DNA of 61,147 nucleotides, from the NCBI RefSeq assembly GCF_022513565.1, contig NZ_JAKWBE010000039.1, positions 1 to 61,147 on the forward strand. The letters are read 5' to 3'. The position numbers and the translations under genes are program-made. Below are positions 24,597-32,722 of this stretch, piece by piece. This DNA comes from Streptomyces gilvus (GTDB lineage Bacteria; Actinomycetota; Actinomycetes; Streptomycetales; Streptomycetaceae). The notes beneath the pieces are model-generated. The model saw only the letters and a list, made by a program, of their open reading frames with translations. It ran no database searches and had not been told where the DNA came from. Each line of letters opens with the position of its first letter. Within the stretch, counting starts at the first letter, position 1.

Positions 24597-24739
24597 CCTC
24601 ACGCTGCGTACACGAAGTGGCCACCGGTGGCGGAATGGATGGCCGTTGGCATCCGCCCCACAACGTGAATGCCCGGATGGGGGGCCAAGCCCCGCCTCCA
24701 TGTGCCGGACCCCCGTCAACGGTCACGCAGTCTGCGAGC

Positions 24740-25423
24740 TCAGGAAAGAGCGGATTGCTTGCGCGGCGGCGGAAGCCCCTCCAGCAACTCCCACAGCGGG
24801 CGTGCACCCGATGCCCACACCCCCAGCACCTGCCGGTCGACCACATGCAGCCGCTGCTGCGCGGCGAACGTCACGGCCGGGGCGCTCACCCGGCCGTTCG
24901 TCACGATCACCGCGACGTCTGCCCCGTGCACCTGCCGCGCCGTCCCGTTGAGTACCTGCAGCGCCGGTGTGCCCACTGCCGCGCCCCCAGCCCCGTTGCG
25001 GCGGTGCTTGCACTGGATCACCCAGCGCCGCCCGTACGGATCGGTGGCCGTGACGTCCGCCCCCAGGTCGCCGCCACCGCCGACCCGCTGGGCGTCCCGG
25101 CAGCCATCCCGCCGCATCAGGTCCCTGATCGCCTCCTCGAACCGCGCGTGGTGCACAGCATCCAGCTCAGCCAGCGCATACCGCAGACCCCTCACGCGCA
25201 CGGCCTCCCACCGGGCCTGTTGCCGCCTTTGGTGAAGCCAGCCGCCGCCCGCCAGCACGGCGAGCACCAAGCCGGCGACGAGCACCCACCAGTGGGCCAG
25301 CAGCCAGTTGACCACCGTCACCCCCAGCGTGATGACGATGAGGGCCGCACCGGCAACGGTGAGCAGCTCATCCCACTCCTGCCGCGTGCTGCGTTTCCGC
25401 CCCCGCGCCGGCCGCCGCGTCAC
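24740..25423 (-). CDS. membrane-anchored Mrr-like restriction endonuclease
   Basis: About 227 residues from GTG 25423 (AAGG seven bases upstream); longer starts up to 25624 exist. Two membrane segments (LLTVAGAALIVITLGVTVVN and WWVLVAGLVLAVLAGGGWLH) precede a Mrr_cat domain: FEEAIRDLMRRDG, GGGGDLGADVTATDP and RRWVIQCKHRR, containing the D...QxK catalytic core. Mrr-type nucleases cut modified DNA. This membrane-anchored form is widespread in Streptomyces and may act on incoming DNA (inference). The last residues (PLWELLEGLPPPRKQSALS) are typical of the group. Confidence 0.85.
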   Translation of the reverse strand: MTRRPARGRKRSTRQEWDELLTVAGAALIVITLGVTVVNWLLAHWWVLVAGLVLAVLAGGGWLHQRRQQARWEAVRVRGLRYALAELDAVHHARFEEAIRDLMRRDGCRDAQRVGGGGDLGADVTATDPYGRRWVIQCKHRRNGAGGAAVGTPALQVLNGTARQVHGADVAVIVTNGRVSAPAVTFAAQQRLHVVDRQVLGVWASGARPLWELLEGLPPPRKQSALS

Positions 25424-25903
25424 CGGCCGGCCTTCGACGACGGCAAACGGAGCGGGTACGACACCGCGGGCCGCAGGCACGGCCGGGCCGCGTTGCCCGC
25501 TGAGGCGTTCTGCTCGCCCCACCCCACGGCTGTCGCCGCGGCGGACATCGTCATCTCCCGCCGCACCCTGGGCGCCCAGCGCGAACGGCCCTGGGCCGGT
25601 GTCCCTCGTCTCCCCAGCATGCACGTCCCCCTCCCGGCACGTCCCGGCACAACCTCCATGCTGGCAGCAGGCACTGACAATGAGTCAGCACAACAGCACC
25701 CGTAGTGATCACGGAGGGTGAACAGGCCAGGTCGCGCCCACACCCGCCTCGACCCACCAGAGGGTGACGGCAGGGCGCCGCACGCGGGCACAAACACCCC
25801 CCGGCGGGCCCGACAGCCCTACCGCGACGGCCCGAAGGGCGCCTTCGGCGCATCCAGCACGCCTCCACGGCCCAGCTCCCCGCCGCACCCGCGATGAGGA
25901 GCG

Positions 25904-27040
25904 TCAGTCACGGTAGGGGTGGGTCAGGGTCATCGGGGTCTGCGCGATGTCCAGGGCGTCTGTGGGAAAACGGTGGCCGGCGGTGTAGTAGCGTGCGCGG
26001 GTGCGGCCGACGGGCTTCAGGATGTCGGCGGCCGTGAGATCACGCAGATCGCGCTGGGCCTGCTGCAGGCTGAGGGCTTCGCCGTGCTGGTAGCGGGAGC
26101 GGCGCACGCGTCCGGCCATGGCGACGTCATGGAGTGCGGTGACGGTGCGTTCATCCAAACCCTGCGCGGCGGCGAAGGCGGCAAGACAGTTCCAGACACG
26201 GCCCGAGCGGGCAAGGCGGCCTTGGACGGTCTGCGCCTGCTGGTGGTAAGCGGTGAGGTTGAATCTGATCCAGCCGGAGACGTCCTGATCAGGCTGGTAC
26301 CGGCTGCCGCACTCGCCCAGTTCCCGGTAGTACTCCCAGGTGTTGCCCGGCCGCCCCAGCCAGCTCTCGATGGAAGAGAATTCGGGGGCAAGAACTCCTT
26401 CCCTGGCGATCATGAGGGTTTGCAGGGAGCGGGACATCCGGCCGTTGCCGTCGGCCCAGGGGTGGATGGAGACCAGGTGCAGGTGGGCCATCGCGGCTCG
26501 CACCAGGGCGTGCGTGCCATCGCTTTCATTGAGCCAGTCGATGAGTTCCTGCATCAAAGCAGCGACGAGCGGGGCGTCGGGGGCGGTGTAGGCGGCGATG
26601 CTGGGGTCGCGGGCGTCGGTGACGTAGACCGGGCCCTTGCGCCACTGGCCAGCTGGCCGGCGAACACTGTGCCGGTGTCCCTGCAGCATCCAGTGAAGGC
26701 CATTGAGCAGGCCCTTGCTGTAGGAGAAGTCCCGGGCGTCGTGGAGGGTCTGGATGTAGGTCATCATCCGCTGGTAGGCGAGGGTCTCCTCTCGGTTCTC
26801 CTCCGAGATGTCAACCTCGTTCTCTCCCTCCATGAGGTCCTCGACGTCCACGGTGGCCACCTTGAAGCCCTCGATGGAATTCGAAGCCGCCACCGCGTCA
26901 GCGGTGAGGAACTTGCGCAGGCCGGCCGTCCATTTCGTGGGATGTTGCACGGCATGCCGCAGGGCCGTGCGCATCTGGTCGATCTGGCCGATGACCTGGC
27001 GGTCTTGCGCGGCGAGATCAGGCGTAGGGAAGAGCACCAC
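25904..27040 (-). CDS. Fic family protein with N-terminal inhibitory motif
   Basis: About 378 residues. The core motif HPWADGNGRMSR matches HPFxDGNGRxxR with Phe changed to Trp, so it should be an active AMP-transferase (or related NMP-transferase). AASNSIEGFKV near residue 60 is the SxxxEG inhibitory helix, whose Glu blocks ATP binding; it lies N-terminal to the motif, as in class II Fic proteins. A winged-helix-like domain follows (LSLQQAQRDLRDLTAADILK). Start: TTGACG at 27072-27067 and TATATC at 27051-27046 on the minus strand leave almost no leader, so GTG 27040 is favoured; ATG 27064 is possible. Confidence 0.88.
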   Translation of the reverse strand: MVLFPTPDLAAQDRQVIGQIDQMRTALRHAVQHPTKWTAGLRKFLTADAVAASNSIEGFKVATVDVEDLMEGENEVDISEENREETLAYQRMMTYIQTLHDARDFSYSKGLLNGLHWMLQGHRHSVRRPAGQWRKGPVYVTDARDPSIAAYTAPDAPLVAALMQELIDWLNESDGTHALVRAAMAHLHLVSIHPWADGNGRMSRSLQTLMIAREGVLAPEFSSIESWLGRPGNTWEYYRELGECGSRYQPDQDVSGWIRFNLTAYHQQAQTVQGRLARSGRVWNCLAAFAAAQGLDERTVTALHDVAMAGRVRRSRYQHGEALSLQQAQRDLRDLTAADILKPVGRTRARYYTAGHRFPTDALDIAQTPMTLTHPYRD

Positions 27041-27265
27041 CCGAAGATATAATGACGCAATCATTACGTCAAACACGGTTGGAGTTCTCTCCTTGCGGCC
27101 TGTTCCTGAGCGAACGCCATCCGCCGCCTATGACAGCCGCCCACAGGGCCGGGGCTCTCGCCTCGCCTCGGCGGATACACCTGACGCAGCGGCAGCGCGA
27201 GGCCGTCGCCCTGCCGGGGGCTGCGCCTGCCGCATGCTCTCCGCTCACGGTTTCGCGGCCGGATG

Positions 27266-27818
27266 TCAGCTGGCATCCGCGGAGTTGACCGGGGGAAGCA
27301 GGCCGTCGCCGGGCCACAGGGGGGATCCTGCTTCCGCCCGGGCCAGGTGCCGGCCGACCTCGATGAGGACGGCGATCCGGTCGGCGGGCCCGTACGCCCG
27401 GTGTGTCCCGGTCGTGGGGTCGACGACGCGGACCTCGCTGCAGGGGCCCGCACACACCAGAGCGCGGGCGATTTCCGGCAGGCCCAGGTTGAGGGCGTCG
27501 CAGTCGTGGTCGCGGCTGAGCTGCAGCAGGTCTTCGGTGACCCTCTCCCAGTTGCCGACCTCGGGCCAGCGCGCGCCGCCGTCGAGTTCGTGGGTGAGCG
27601 TGGACAGCGGCACGATCTCGCCGGGCCGGCGGCCGCGGGTGAGGCGGTCGTGGATGCGGGCGCCGTCGGGCTGCCGTATGCGGGGGTGCAGCAGGGAGCC
27701 TGCGGCCGCGACGGTGGTGTTGATCTCCTGTGCGGGGGCCGGGTAGTAGGGCTCGTGCGCGAACAGGAGGTAGACGTCCAGGGTGGGGACGGCCTGGACG
27801 GGTTCGGACGGGGGCATG
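27266..27818 (-). CDS. hypothetical protein, last gene of the winged-helix operon
   Basis: 183 residues from ATG 27818, with AAGGGA about nine bases upstream. It is a soluble, mixed alpha/beta protein (TLDVYLLFAHEPYYPAPAQE, GEIVPLSTLTHELDGGARWP, LIEVGRHLARAEAG). Two Cys (VCAGPC) stand near the C-terminus. I recognise no family. The reading frame of the upstream gene runs through it in another frame, but this frame has the convincing composition. Confidence 0.7.
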
Positions 27819-27903
27819 GGGAGGGTTCCCTTCGAAAGAGGTGGGGTTGGCGTATGACGAAGGCCCGGAGGGGGCGCCGGCCGGGGGGCAGGCGCATACG
27901 GGC

Positions 27904-28724
27904 TCAGGGGCCGCACGGGCACGCCGGGCCCGGTTCGTGCCGGGTCGGTTGTCGTCGGCGGTGTGTTGGAGGATCTGGGTGACCTGGTGGGCGAGTTGGA
28001 GCAGGAGCCGCTCGCGGGCGATGAGCTCGGCTGAGACCGAGCGGGGCTCGCGGGTCTGGAGCAGGCCTGTGGCGTCCCACAGCAGGTGCTGGCCGATCTC
28101 GGCCGAGCGGCGCAGTTCGTAGCGGTCGCTGCCGGCGGCGGCCTGGACGAGCGAGGTGTGCAGGGCGGCGAGGCGCCGCAGGTAGCGGCAGGCATCGTCG
28201 CCTTCGACGATGCGGACGTGTTCGCGGGCCCGGCAGTCCAGCCGGTCCGGCAGGTGCTCGGCGAGGAGCGGGGCGAGAAGCATCGCCGGGAGGGCGACGC
28301 TGACCGGGAGGCCGTTGCTCATGGCGAAGAGGCCAGCGACCAGACTGACGAGCGCGCCGGCCGCGGCGAACAACCGCAGGGACCCGGGGACGGTGTCCAG
28401 CGCGATGCGCTGCGCGGGGCGCCTGGCCAGCCAGCGCAGGGAAAGGCGCTGCATACGCGTCGCGCCGGGGGCGAGCACCGCGATCCGGTGAGGGATCTCG
28501 GGCGGACTGCCGTCGCCGGGGACGGTCCAGGCGAGCCAGCCCCACGGGGTGCGCTCGTGGACGAGTACCAGTTCGCAGGCGGCCGAACAGGAGTCGTCGC
28601 GGACATGGCCAGTCCTCAGGGCGCGGGAGCGTTCCTTCTCCCACCGTCCCGGGTCGCGGGTGAAGGGGCGCTCGTGGTGCGCAGCCGCGGTCGGGGGCGT
28701 CGGTGTGCGGAGTGTGTCCGTCAC
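27904..28724 (-). CDS. membrane protein, exact 3' end uncertain
   Basis: GTG 28724 overlaps the stop of the gene upstream (GTGA). The protein begins TDTLRTPTPPTAAAHHERPF and has two adjacent membrane segments (LRLFAAAGALVSLVAGLFAM and LPVSVALPAMLLAPLLAEHL), then a helical cytoplasmic part rich in Arg and Leu (YLRRLAALHTSLVQAAAGSD, ERLLLQLAHQVTQILQHTAD). In its own frame no stop occurs until 27069, which would run across the gene at 27266-27818; a stop in the neighbouring frame lies at 27904. Either the natural stop was lost or a one-base shift occurred near 27930. No family recognised. Confidence 0.55.
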
Positions 28725-30160
28725 GGGCTGCTTCCTTCCAGGTGGTGGCCGGTCAGGGCGGAGGCGCACGTGGTGCAGCAGCCGTCGCCGTCGGGGTGGG
28801 CGCGCCGGGGTGTGGGGCCGGGGCAGGTGCGGCACAGCGGCCATCCGAGGCAGGCCGGGCAGAGGTCCTCGCCGGGGGCGGTTCCGGGGACCCCGCAGCC
28901 GGCGCATTCGGTCAGGGCCCGGTAGGTCAGAGCCTCGGCCACCGTGCGCGCGGCGGCGGAGCCGGTCCTCGGCTGCGCCGGCGCGGTATCCCACGCGGGT
29001 GCGTCGTGGTGGTCGGCCGCGCGGGTGGGCGGTGGGTAGGTCTGGGCGGCGCGCAGGCGGGCGGCGATGATTGCGCCGACCGTGGTCCGCACTGGGTGGG
29101 GCAGGGGCCGGTCGGCGATGACGTGCCGCAGCTGCTCAGCGTTCCAGCCGGATTCCAGCATCACGGTCACGACGCGGCCTTGGTCCCTCAGCGCCTGTCC
29201 GGTCAGCAGCAGCTCGGGGCGAGCCGCCCCGAGTTCGAGCAGCAGCCGGACCCCCGGGTGCATCTCATCCGCCGCGGGCGCTGCCGGCGGCGCCGTCGGC
29301 AGGTCCGGATGGCCCTTCCGTTCCGGTGCTTGCGGCGATTCGCCGCGGCACGGACGGAGGGGGCTGGTGTTCTGCTGGGTGGTCTTCTTGCTGTTGGTGT
29401 TCTTAGTGGCGGGATCAGCCAACGTAGGCTCAGCCAATCCTGGAAAATCCGACTCTGGCCCGGGCCTGGGGTTTTGCAGGCCGGGCAGGTCGGTGATGAA
29501 GTACAGCGCCTGGCCGAGCGTTCCGTCGGGGTTGCGCTCGCGGGTGCGGTAGAGGAATCCGTGCCGCTCCAGCTGGTGAAGCCCGGTGGTGACGGCGTCG
29601 ATGCCTTCGCGGCCGCGGCGCACCAGTTCGGCGACGGTGACCTGCCAGCCGTCGCGGTGCGTGCTGACGTACCCGAAGATCCCCTTCGCCTTGAAGGACA
29701 GCCTCGAGTCGCGAAAGAGGCCGTTGGCGATCTGAGTGAACTGATCGGCCGCCATGACGCCCCGGCGGATCCCCGCCCCGAAGCCGATGTCGTGTTCGTC
29801 ATCGATCGCGGGGGTGGCGGTGGCTTCGAGGAGGGCGACGTCGAGGGTGGCGGGTCGGTCGGTGATCGAGTAGACGACCTCGCCGAGCGTTCCGTTCGGG
29901 CGCCGCAGGCGTTCGCGGAGGAGGTAGCCGTACCGTTCCAGTTCCTTCAGGCCGGCGCGAACCGCCTCTCGACCGTCGGGCCCGACGGCTACCAGGTGGG
30001 CGAGGGTGACCTGCCAGCCGTCGCGGTGCGTGCTGACGTACCCGAAGATCCCCTTCGCCTTGAAGGACAGCCGCGAGTCACGGAACAGGCCGTTGGCGAT
30101 CTGAGTGAACTGCTCTCCGGCCATCACGCCCCGGCGGATCCCCACCCCGAAGCGGCTCAC
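28721..30160 (-). CDS. replication-initiator-like protein with duplicated winged helix and zinc-binding tail
   Basis: 479 residues from GTG 30160 (GGGGA about seven bases upstream). Two winged-helix domains follow each other: residues about 3-115 and about 125-240 both contain GIRRGVMA.(E/D)QFTQIANGLF, then SFKAKGIFGYVSTHRDGWQV, then a divergent recognition part. A Lys/Asn/Thr-rich linker follows, then a helical domain (LLLELGAARPELLLTGQALR, GWNAEQLRHVIADRPLPHP) and a C-terminal zinc-finger-like region with CAGCGVPG, CPACLGWPLCRTC and CCTTC. Single-domain relatives are common on Streptomyces plasmids and resemble replication initiators or regulators. It is divergent from the transfer operon. 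Confidence 0.82.
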   Translation of the reverse strand: MSRFGVGIRRGVMAGEQFTQIANGLFRDSRLSFKAKGIFGYVSTHRDGWQVTLAHLVAVGPDGREAVRAGLKELERYGYLLRERLRRPNGTLGEVVYSITDRPATLDVALLEATATPAIDDEHDIGFGAGIRRGVMAADQFTQIANGLFRDSRLSFKAKGIFGYVSTHRDGWQVTVAELVRRGREGIDAVTTGLHQLERHGFLYRTRERNPDGTLGQALYFITDLPGLQNPRPGPESDFPGLAEPTLADPATKNTNSKKTTQQNTSPLRPCRGESPQAPERKGHPDLPTAPPAAPAADEMHPGVRLLLELGAARPELLLTGQALRDQGRVVTVMLESGWNAEQLRHVIADRPLPHPVRTTVGAIIAARLRAAQTYPPPTRAADHHDAPAWDTAPAQPRTGSAAARTVAEALTYRALTECAGCGVPGTAPGEDLCPACLGWPLCRTCPGPTPRRAHPDGDGCCTTCASALTGHHLEGSSP

Positions 30161-30370
30161 CGCCGTGTCCCCAACGCATGCCGCGGCTGGTGCCCACGGC
30201 GGCACACCGGGCTCGTCGCGGTGGGGCGGCCGGGGGTCCTGGGCGTGGAGGCGTGCGTGTGTTCCATGGCGTCAGCTCACCGGCCGGCCCCGACCAGGCT
30301 GACGGCCACGAGCCCCGACCATCGGTCACGATCCGGCAACGGAGCCGTCTAGCTGCCGTGGTCGGGCTCA

Positions 30371-30385
30371 TGGTCGGGCCGACCA
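30371..30385. promoter_or_regulatory. short TGGTCGG palindrome
   Basis: TGGTCGGGCCGACCA: 7-base arms around one G, inside the 700-base divergent control region. Same core as the sites at 805 and 30712, and closest to the winged-helix gene on the minus strand. Confidence 0.5.
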
Positions 30386-30413
30386 CGTGCCGTCAGCCCG
30401 GGCGCTCAGTGAT

Positions 30414-30607
30414 TGCGCAGTCGACTGCGCAGCCTTGGAAGGGCGTCTGCGCAATCGGGCTGCGCAACCGGCCTGGGGATCCTGCGCAGTCGAGTTGCGC
30501 CGGGGCGGCTGCGCAGTCCGCCCGGACTTCCTGATCTTCTCTTGCGCACGTCCGTATCGCCCACTGCGCAGGCCTCTGACACGACCCGGCCGGCTTCCGT
30601 CTGCGCA
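30414..30607. repeat. cluster of nine TGCGCA hexamers (iteron-like)
   Basis: TGCGCA begins at 30414, 30426, 30448, 30461, 30483, 30510, 30543, 30565 and 30602, with a TGCGCC at 30496. Gaps of 22 recur three times and 12-14 four times. In 70 percent GC DNA about one copy in 3 kb is expected by chance. The position between a replication-initiator-like gene and the transfer operon fits an origin, transfer origin or partition site. Confidence 0.7.
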
Positions 30608-30711
30608 TCGATGTCCGGGCCCTGTGGCCGGGCAGCACGTGATCGCACGGCGGTCCCCGGTGCGGGCAACGTGCGCCGGACACGGTGGGCCGCTGCCAGA
30701 TCGCGGCAGAC

Positions 30712-30756
30712 CCATGGTCGGGGTCATGGTCGGCCCGACCATGACCCCGACCATGG
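30712..30756. promoter_or_regulatory. perfect 45-bp palindrome, operator of the transfer operon
   Basis: Left arm 30712-30733 and right arm 30735-30756 are exact inverted copies (22 bases each) around a single C. Each arm contains CCATGGTCGGGG and CATGGTCGG, so the palindrome is itself made of two TGGTCGG units per side. It lies about 110 bases before the first transfer gene, at the same relative place as the shorter palindrome in the leader at 805. Confidence 0.85.
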
Positions 30757-30867
30757 ATTTCGTGTCCCCATCGTGACCGTGGTCGGCGGTTCATGGTCGG
30801 TGGTCGGGTCGGGGTCGACGGGTTTTCTCAAGGTCAGCAACATCCCTTCTGACCTGGGAGCTTGACC
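30757..30867 (+). promoter_or_regulatory. conserved 5' leader with hairpin before the ribosome site
   Basis: Homologous to the leaders at about 838-950 and 2400-2512: CGTGACC, TGGTCGG repeats, GGGTTTTCT and TTCTGACC.GGGAG appear in the same order. AGGTCAG (30831-30837) and CTGACCT (30849-30855) pair perfectly and end right at the GGGAG ribosome site of the gene at 30868; in the other two leaders one pair of the stem is mismatched. The hairpin could modulate translation of the first gene. Confidence 0.6.
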
Positions 30868-31800
30868 ATGTCCCCTGGCACGCAGGCCTCACCGAGCGAG
30901 GCCGCTGCTGCGATGGCGGCCGGCGCCCGGCTGGAGGCGATGCGCCGTCGCGTACGCCTCTCCCGCGTAGCGGTCTGGACCGTCATCGCGGCCGGCCCCA
31001 TCGCCCTCTGCGTGGCCGTCGCCTCCACCCCGACCACGGTCGCGGCGGCCCCCGCGGCCAAGCCCACCGCCGTGCGCACCGCGCCATCCCCCGCCGACCC
31101 GGGCGGCTATGCGCAGGTGTTCATCGGCGCGTGGCTGCGCAGCGACGCCAACGATGAGACGAGTGCGCAGGCGCGGCTTGCGCAGTCGATGGCGCCGGAC
31201 GTCGAACTGCCCGCCCCTGCCGCCGGTGCGCAGTCGGCGCCTCAGTCCGTGACGACGGTGCGCAGTGCGCAGCGCGGCACCGGCGCGTGGTCGGTGACGG
31301 TGGCTGCGCAATACGCAGACGGACGGTTGCGGTACTACGCCGTGCCGGTGGCCTCCGACCGCACGGGCTCCTCGTTCACGGTGACCGGTGCGCCCGGCGT
31401 GGTGGCCGGCCCGGCCCGGGCCGCAGTGCCGAAGTCGTCGTACGGCGTGAGCGTCCCGGAGGGGGATCTGTCCTCCGCTATCGGGCAGTTCCTCGGCGCC
31501 TACCTGACGGGCGCCGGGGAGGTCGACCGCTACCTCGCGCCCGGCGTGAAGCTCGCCGCCGTCTCCCCCGCCCCGTACACGGCGCTCGCCGTCCAGGAAG
31601 TCTCCGCCGTCGAGGAGACAGCGGCCGCCGAGCAGGTGCCGGCGGACGGCACGACAGTGCGGGTGCTCGCCTCGGTGGAAGCCCGGGACCGGGCCGGCCG
31701 GTGGCCGCTGGCGTATGAGCTCACGCTCACAGCCCGCTCGGGCCGGTGGGAGGTCGCCTCGCTTGAGTCCGGCACCGCTCAGGAAGGGGGCGGGCGATGA
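30868..31800 (+). CDS. conjugal transfer protein, TcpC/VirB8-like
   Basis: 310 residues. After a basic N-terminus, one membrane helix (VAVWTVIAAGPIALCVAVAS) leads to an extracytoplasmic part with two NTF2-like domains: GGYAQVFIGAWLRSD to about residue 165 and SSAIGQFLGAYLTGAGEVDR to the end. This is the architecture of TcpC, the VirB8-like scaffold of Gram-positive type IV secretion. ATG 30868 with GGGAG eight bases upstream. Eight TGCGCA hexamers occur within its coding sequence (31110-31310). It opens a run of overlapping transfer genes. Confidence 0.85.
   Translation: MSPGTQASPSEAAAAMAAGARLEAMRRRVRLSRVAVWTVIAAGPIALCVAVASTPTTVAAAPAAKPTAVRTAPSPADPGGYAQVFIGAWLRSDANDETSAQARLAQSMAPDVELPAPAAGAQSAPQSVTTVRSAQRGTGAWSVTVAAQYADGRLRYYAVPVASDRTGSSFTVTGAPGVVAGPARAAVPKSSYGVSVPEGDLSSAIGQFLGAYLTGAGEVDRYLAPGVKLAAVSPAPYTALAVQEVSAVEETAAAEQVPADGTTVRVLASVEARDRAGRWPLAYELTLTARSGRWEVASLESGTAQEGGGR
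31110..31310. repeat. second TGCGCA cluster inside the first transfer gene
   Basis: TGCGCA begins at 31110, 31136, 31164, 31179, 31227, 31259, 31266 and 31305. Codon frame differs between copies, so the density is not explained by one repeated peptide. Two more occur in the gene at 32135. Confidence 0.6.
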
Positions 31801-32138
31801 ACACGGTGCACCACCTGATGCTCGCCGGGCAGCTGGACGACCTCGGCAACAGCTGGATCAACATGTTCAAACAGTGGGCGACGAAGGGCCTTCAGGCCGG
31901 TCTGATCTGCCTCGTCGTCGTCATCATGATCCAACGATTCTCACTCAAGGCGGGGATCGGCGCCCTGCTGCTGATGGTGATCGCGCTCGGTCTGTACAAC
32001 TCGCGCAACGACTTGGCGAACATGTTCACGGACGAGGTGAAGAACCCGTCCAAGGGGGCGCCCGCCGCTCCTGGGGTCGTCCGGTCCGAACTCCCGGCCT
32101 CCCGTGACCAGTCGCCGAGCGTCGGAGGCTGGCTGTGA
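31797..32138 (+). CDS. small membrane protein of the transfer apparatus
   Basis: 113 residues, ATG 31797 overlapping the previous stop (ATGA). An N-terminal amphipathic helix (LGNSWINMFKQWATKGLQAG) is followed by two membrane segments (LICLVVVIMIQRFSLKAGIG and GALLLMVIALGLYNS). Size and position match TcpD-like or VirB2/VirB3-like small subunits of Gram-positive conjugation systems. The C-terminal tail is Pro/Ser-rich. Confidence 0.7.
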   Translation: MNTVHHLMLAGQLDDLGNSWINMFKQWATKGLQAGLICLVVVIMIQRFSLKAGIGALLLMVIALGLYNSRNDLANMFTDEVKNPSKGAPAAPGVVRSELPASRDQSPSVGGWL

Positions 32139-32722
32139 CCGCGGCAGCCGCGGCACGGGTGGGCCGCTTCTACACCTCAGCCCGCCGCCACCCCTGGGTG
32201 CTGGGCAAGGTCGCCGACTGGAAGATCCCGCTCGGCCCCTACACGCCCGCACAGATCGCCCTCGCCGTCGGCGGCGGCTTCCTCCTGGTCAAGACGATCA
32301 GCTGGTGGTCGTGGATGGGGCCCATCCCCATCGTCGCCTGGGGCCTGGTCATCTGGATGGTGCGCCGGCCAAAGGTCCGCGGCCGCGCCCCCATGCAGGC
32401 CGTACTCGGCTGGGTGCTGCTTGGCTGGCAGCCCCGCGGTGGGCGGATCGGCGGGCGCGCCGCCCGCGACCGCGCTGCGCACCCGCTGCTCGGCGGCTTC
32501 ACCATCGAGGACACGCCCGCACCCGGCTCCGCTGCGCAGGCCGCGCCCTCCCCTGCGGTGCAGCGGCATCCAGCCCGGGCGCCGCACCCGAGCCCGGCCA
32601 CAGACCACCCGTCCTTCGCACCCCGCCGCACACAGCCGGTTGCTGCCGCGGTGGCGGCGGGGCCGGTGTCGGGTGTGCAGCAACTGCTCGCACTCGCCCA
32701 GCAGGGCGGAGGTGCGCGGTGA
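32135..32722 (+). CDS. PrgI/TcpE/VirB3-like membrane protein
   Basis: 195 residues, GTG 32135 in a GTGA overlap. Two closely spaced membrane helices (YTPAQIALAVGGGFLLVKTI and WMGPIPIVAWGLVIWMVRRP) are followed by basic residues and a long Pro/Ala-rich tail. PrgI/TcpE proteins always precede the VirB4 ATPase, as here. The N-terminal YTSARRHPWVLGKVADWKIP is cytoplasmic. Confidence 0.75.
   Translation: MTAAAAARVGRFYTSARRHPWVLGKVADWKIPLGPYTPAQIALAVGGGFLLVKTISWWSWMGPIPIVAWGLVIWMVRRPKVRGRAPMQAVLGWVLLGWQPRGGRIGGRAARDRAAHPLLGGFTIEDTPAPGSAAQAAPSPAVQRHPARAPHPSPATDHPSFAPRRTQPVAAAVAAGPVSGVQQLLALAQQGGGAR

Noticed and set aside
32104..32718. N-terminal extension of the VirB4-like frame
   Set aside because: The frame is open upstream by chance; the region is occupied by the PrgI-like gene and the GTGA overlap fixes the start at 32719.
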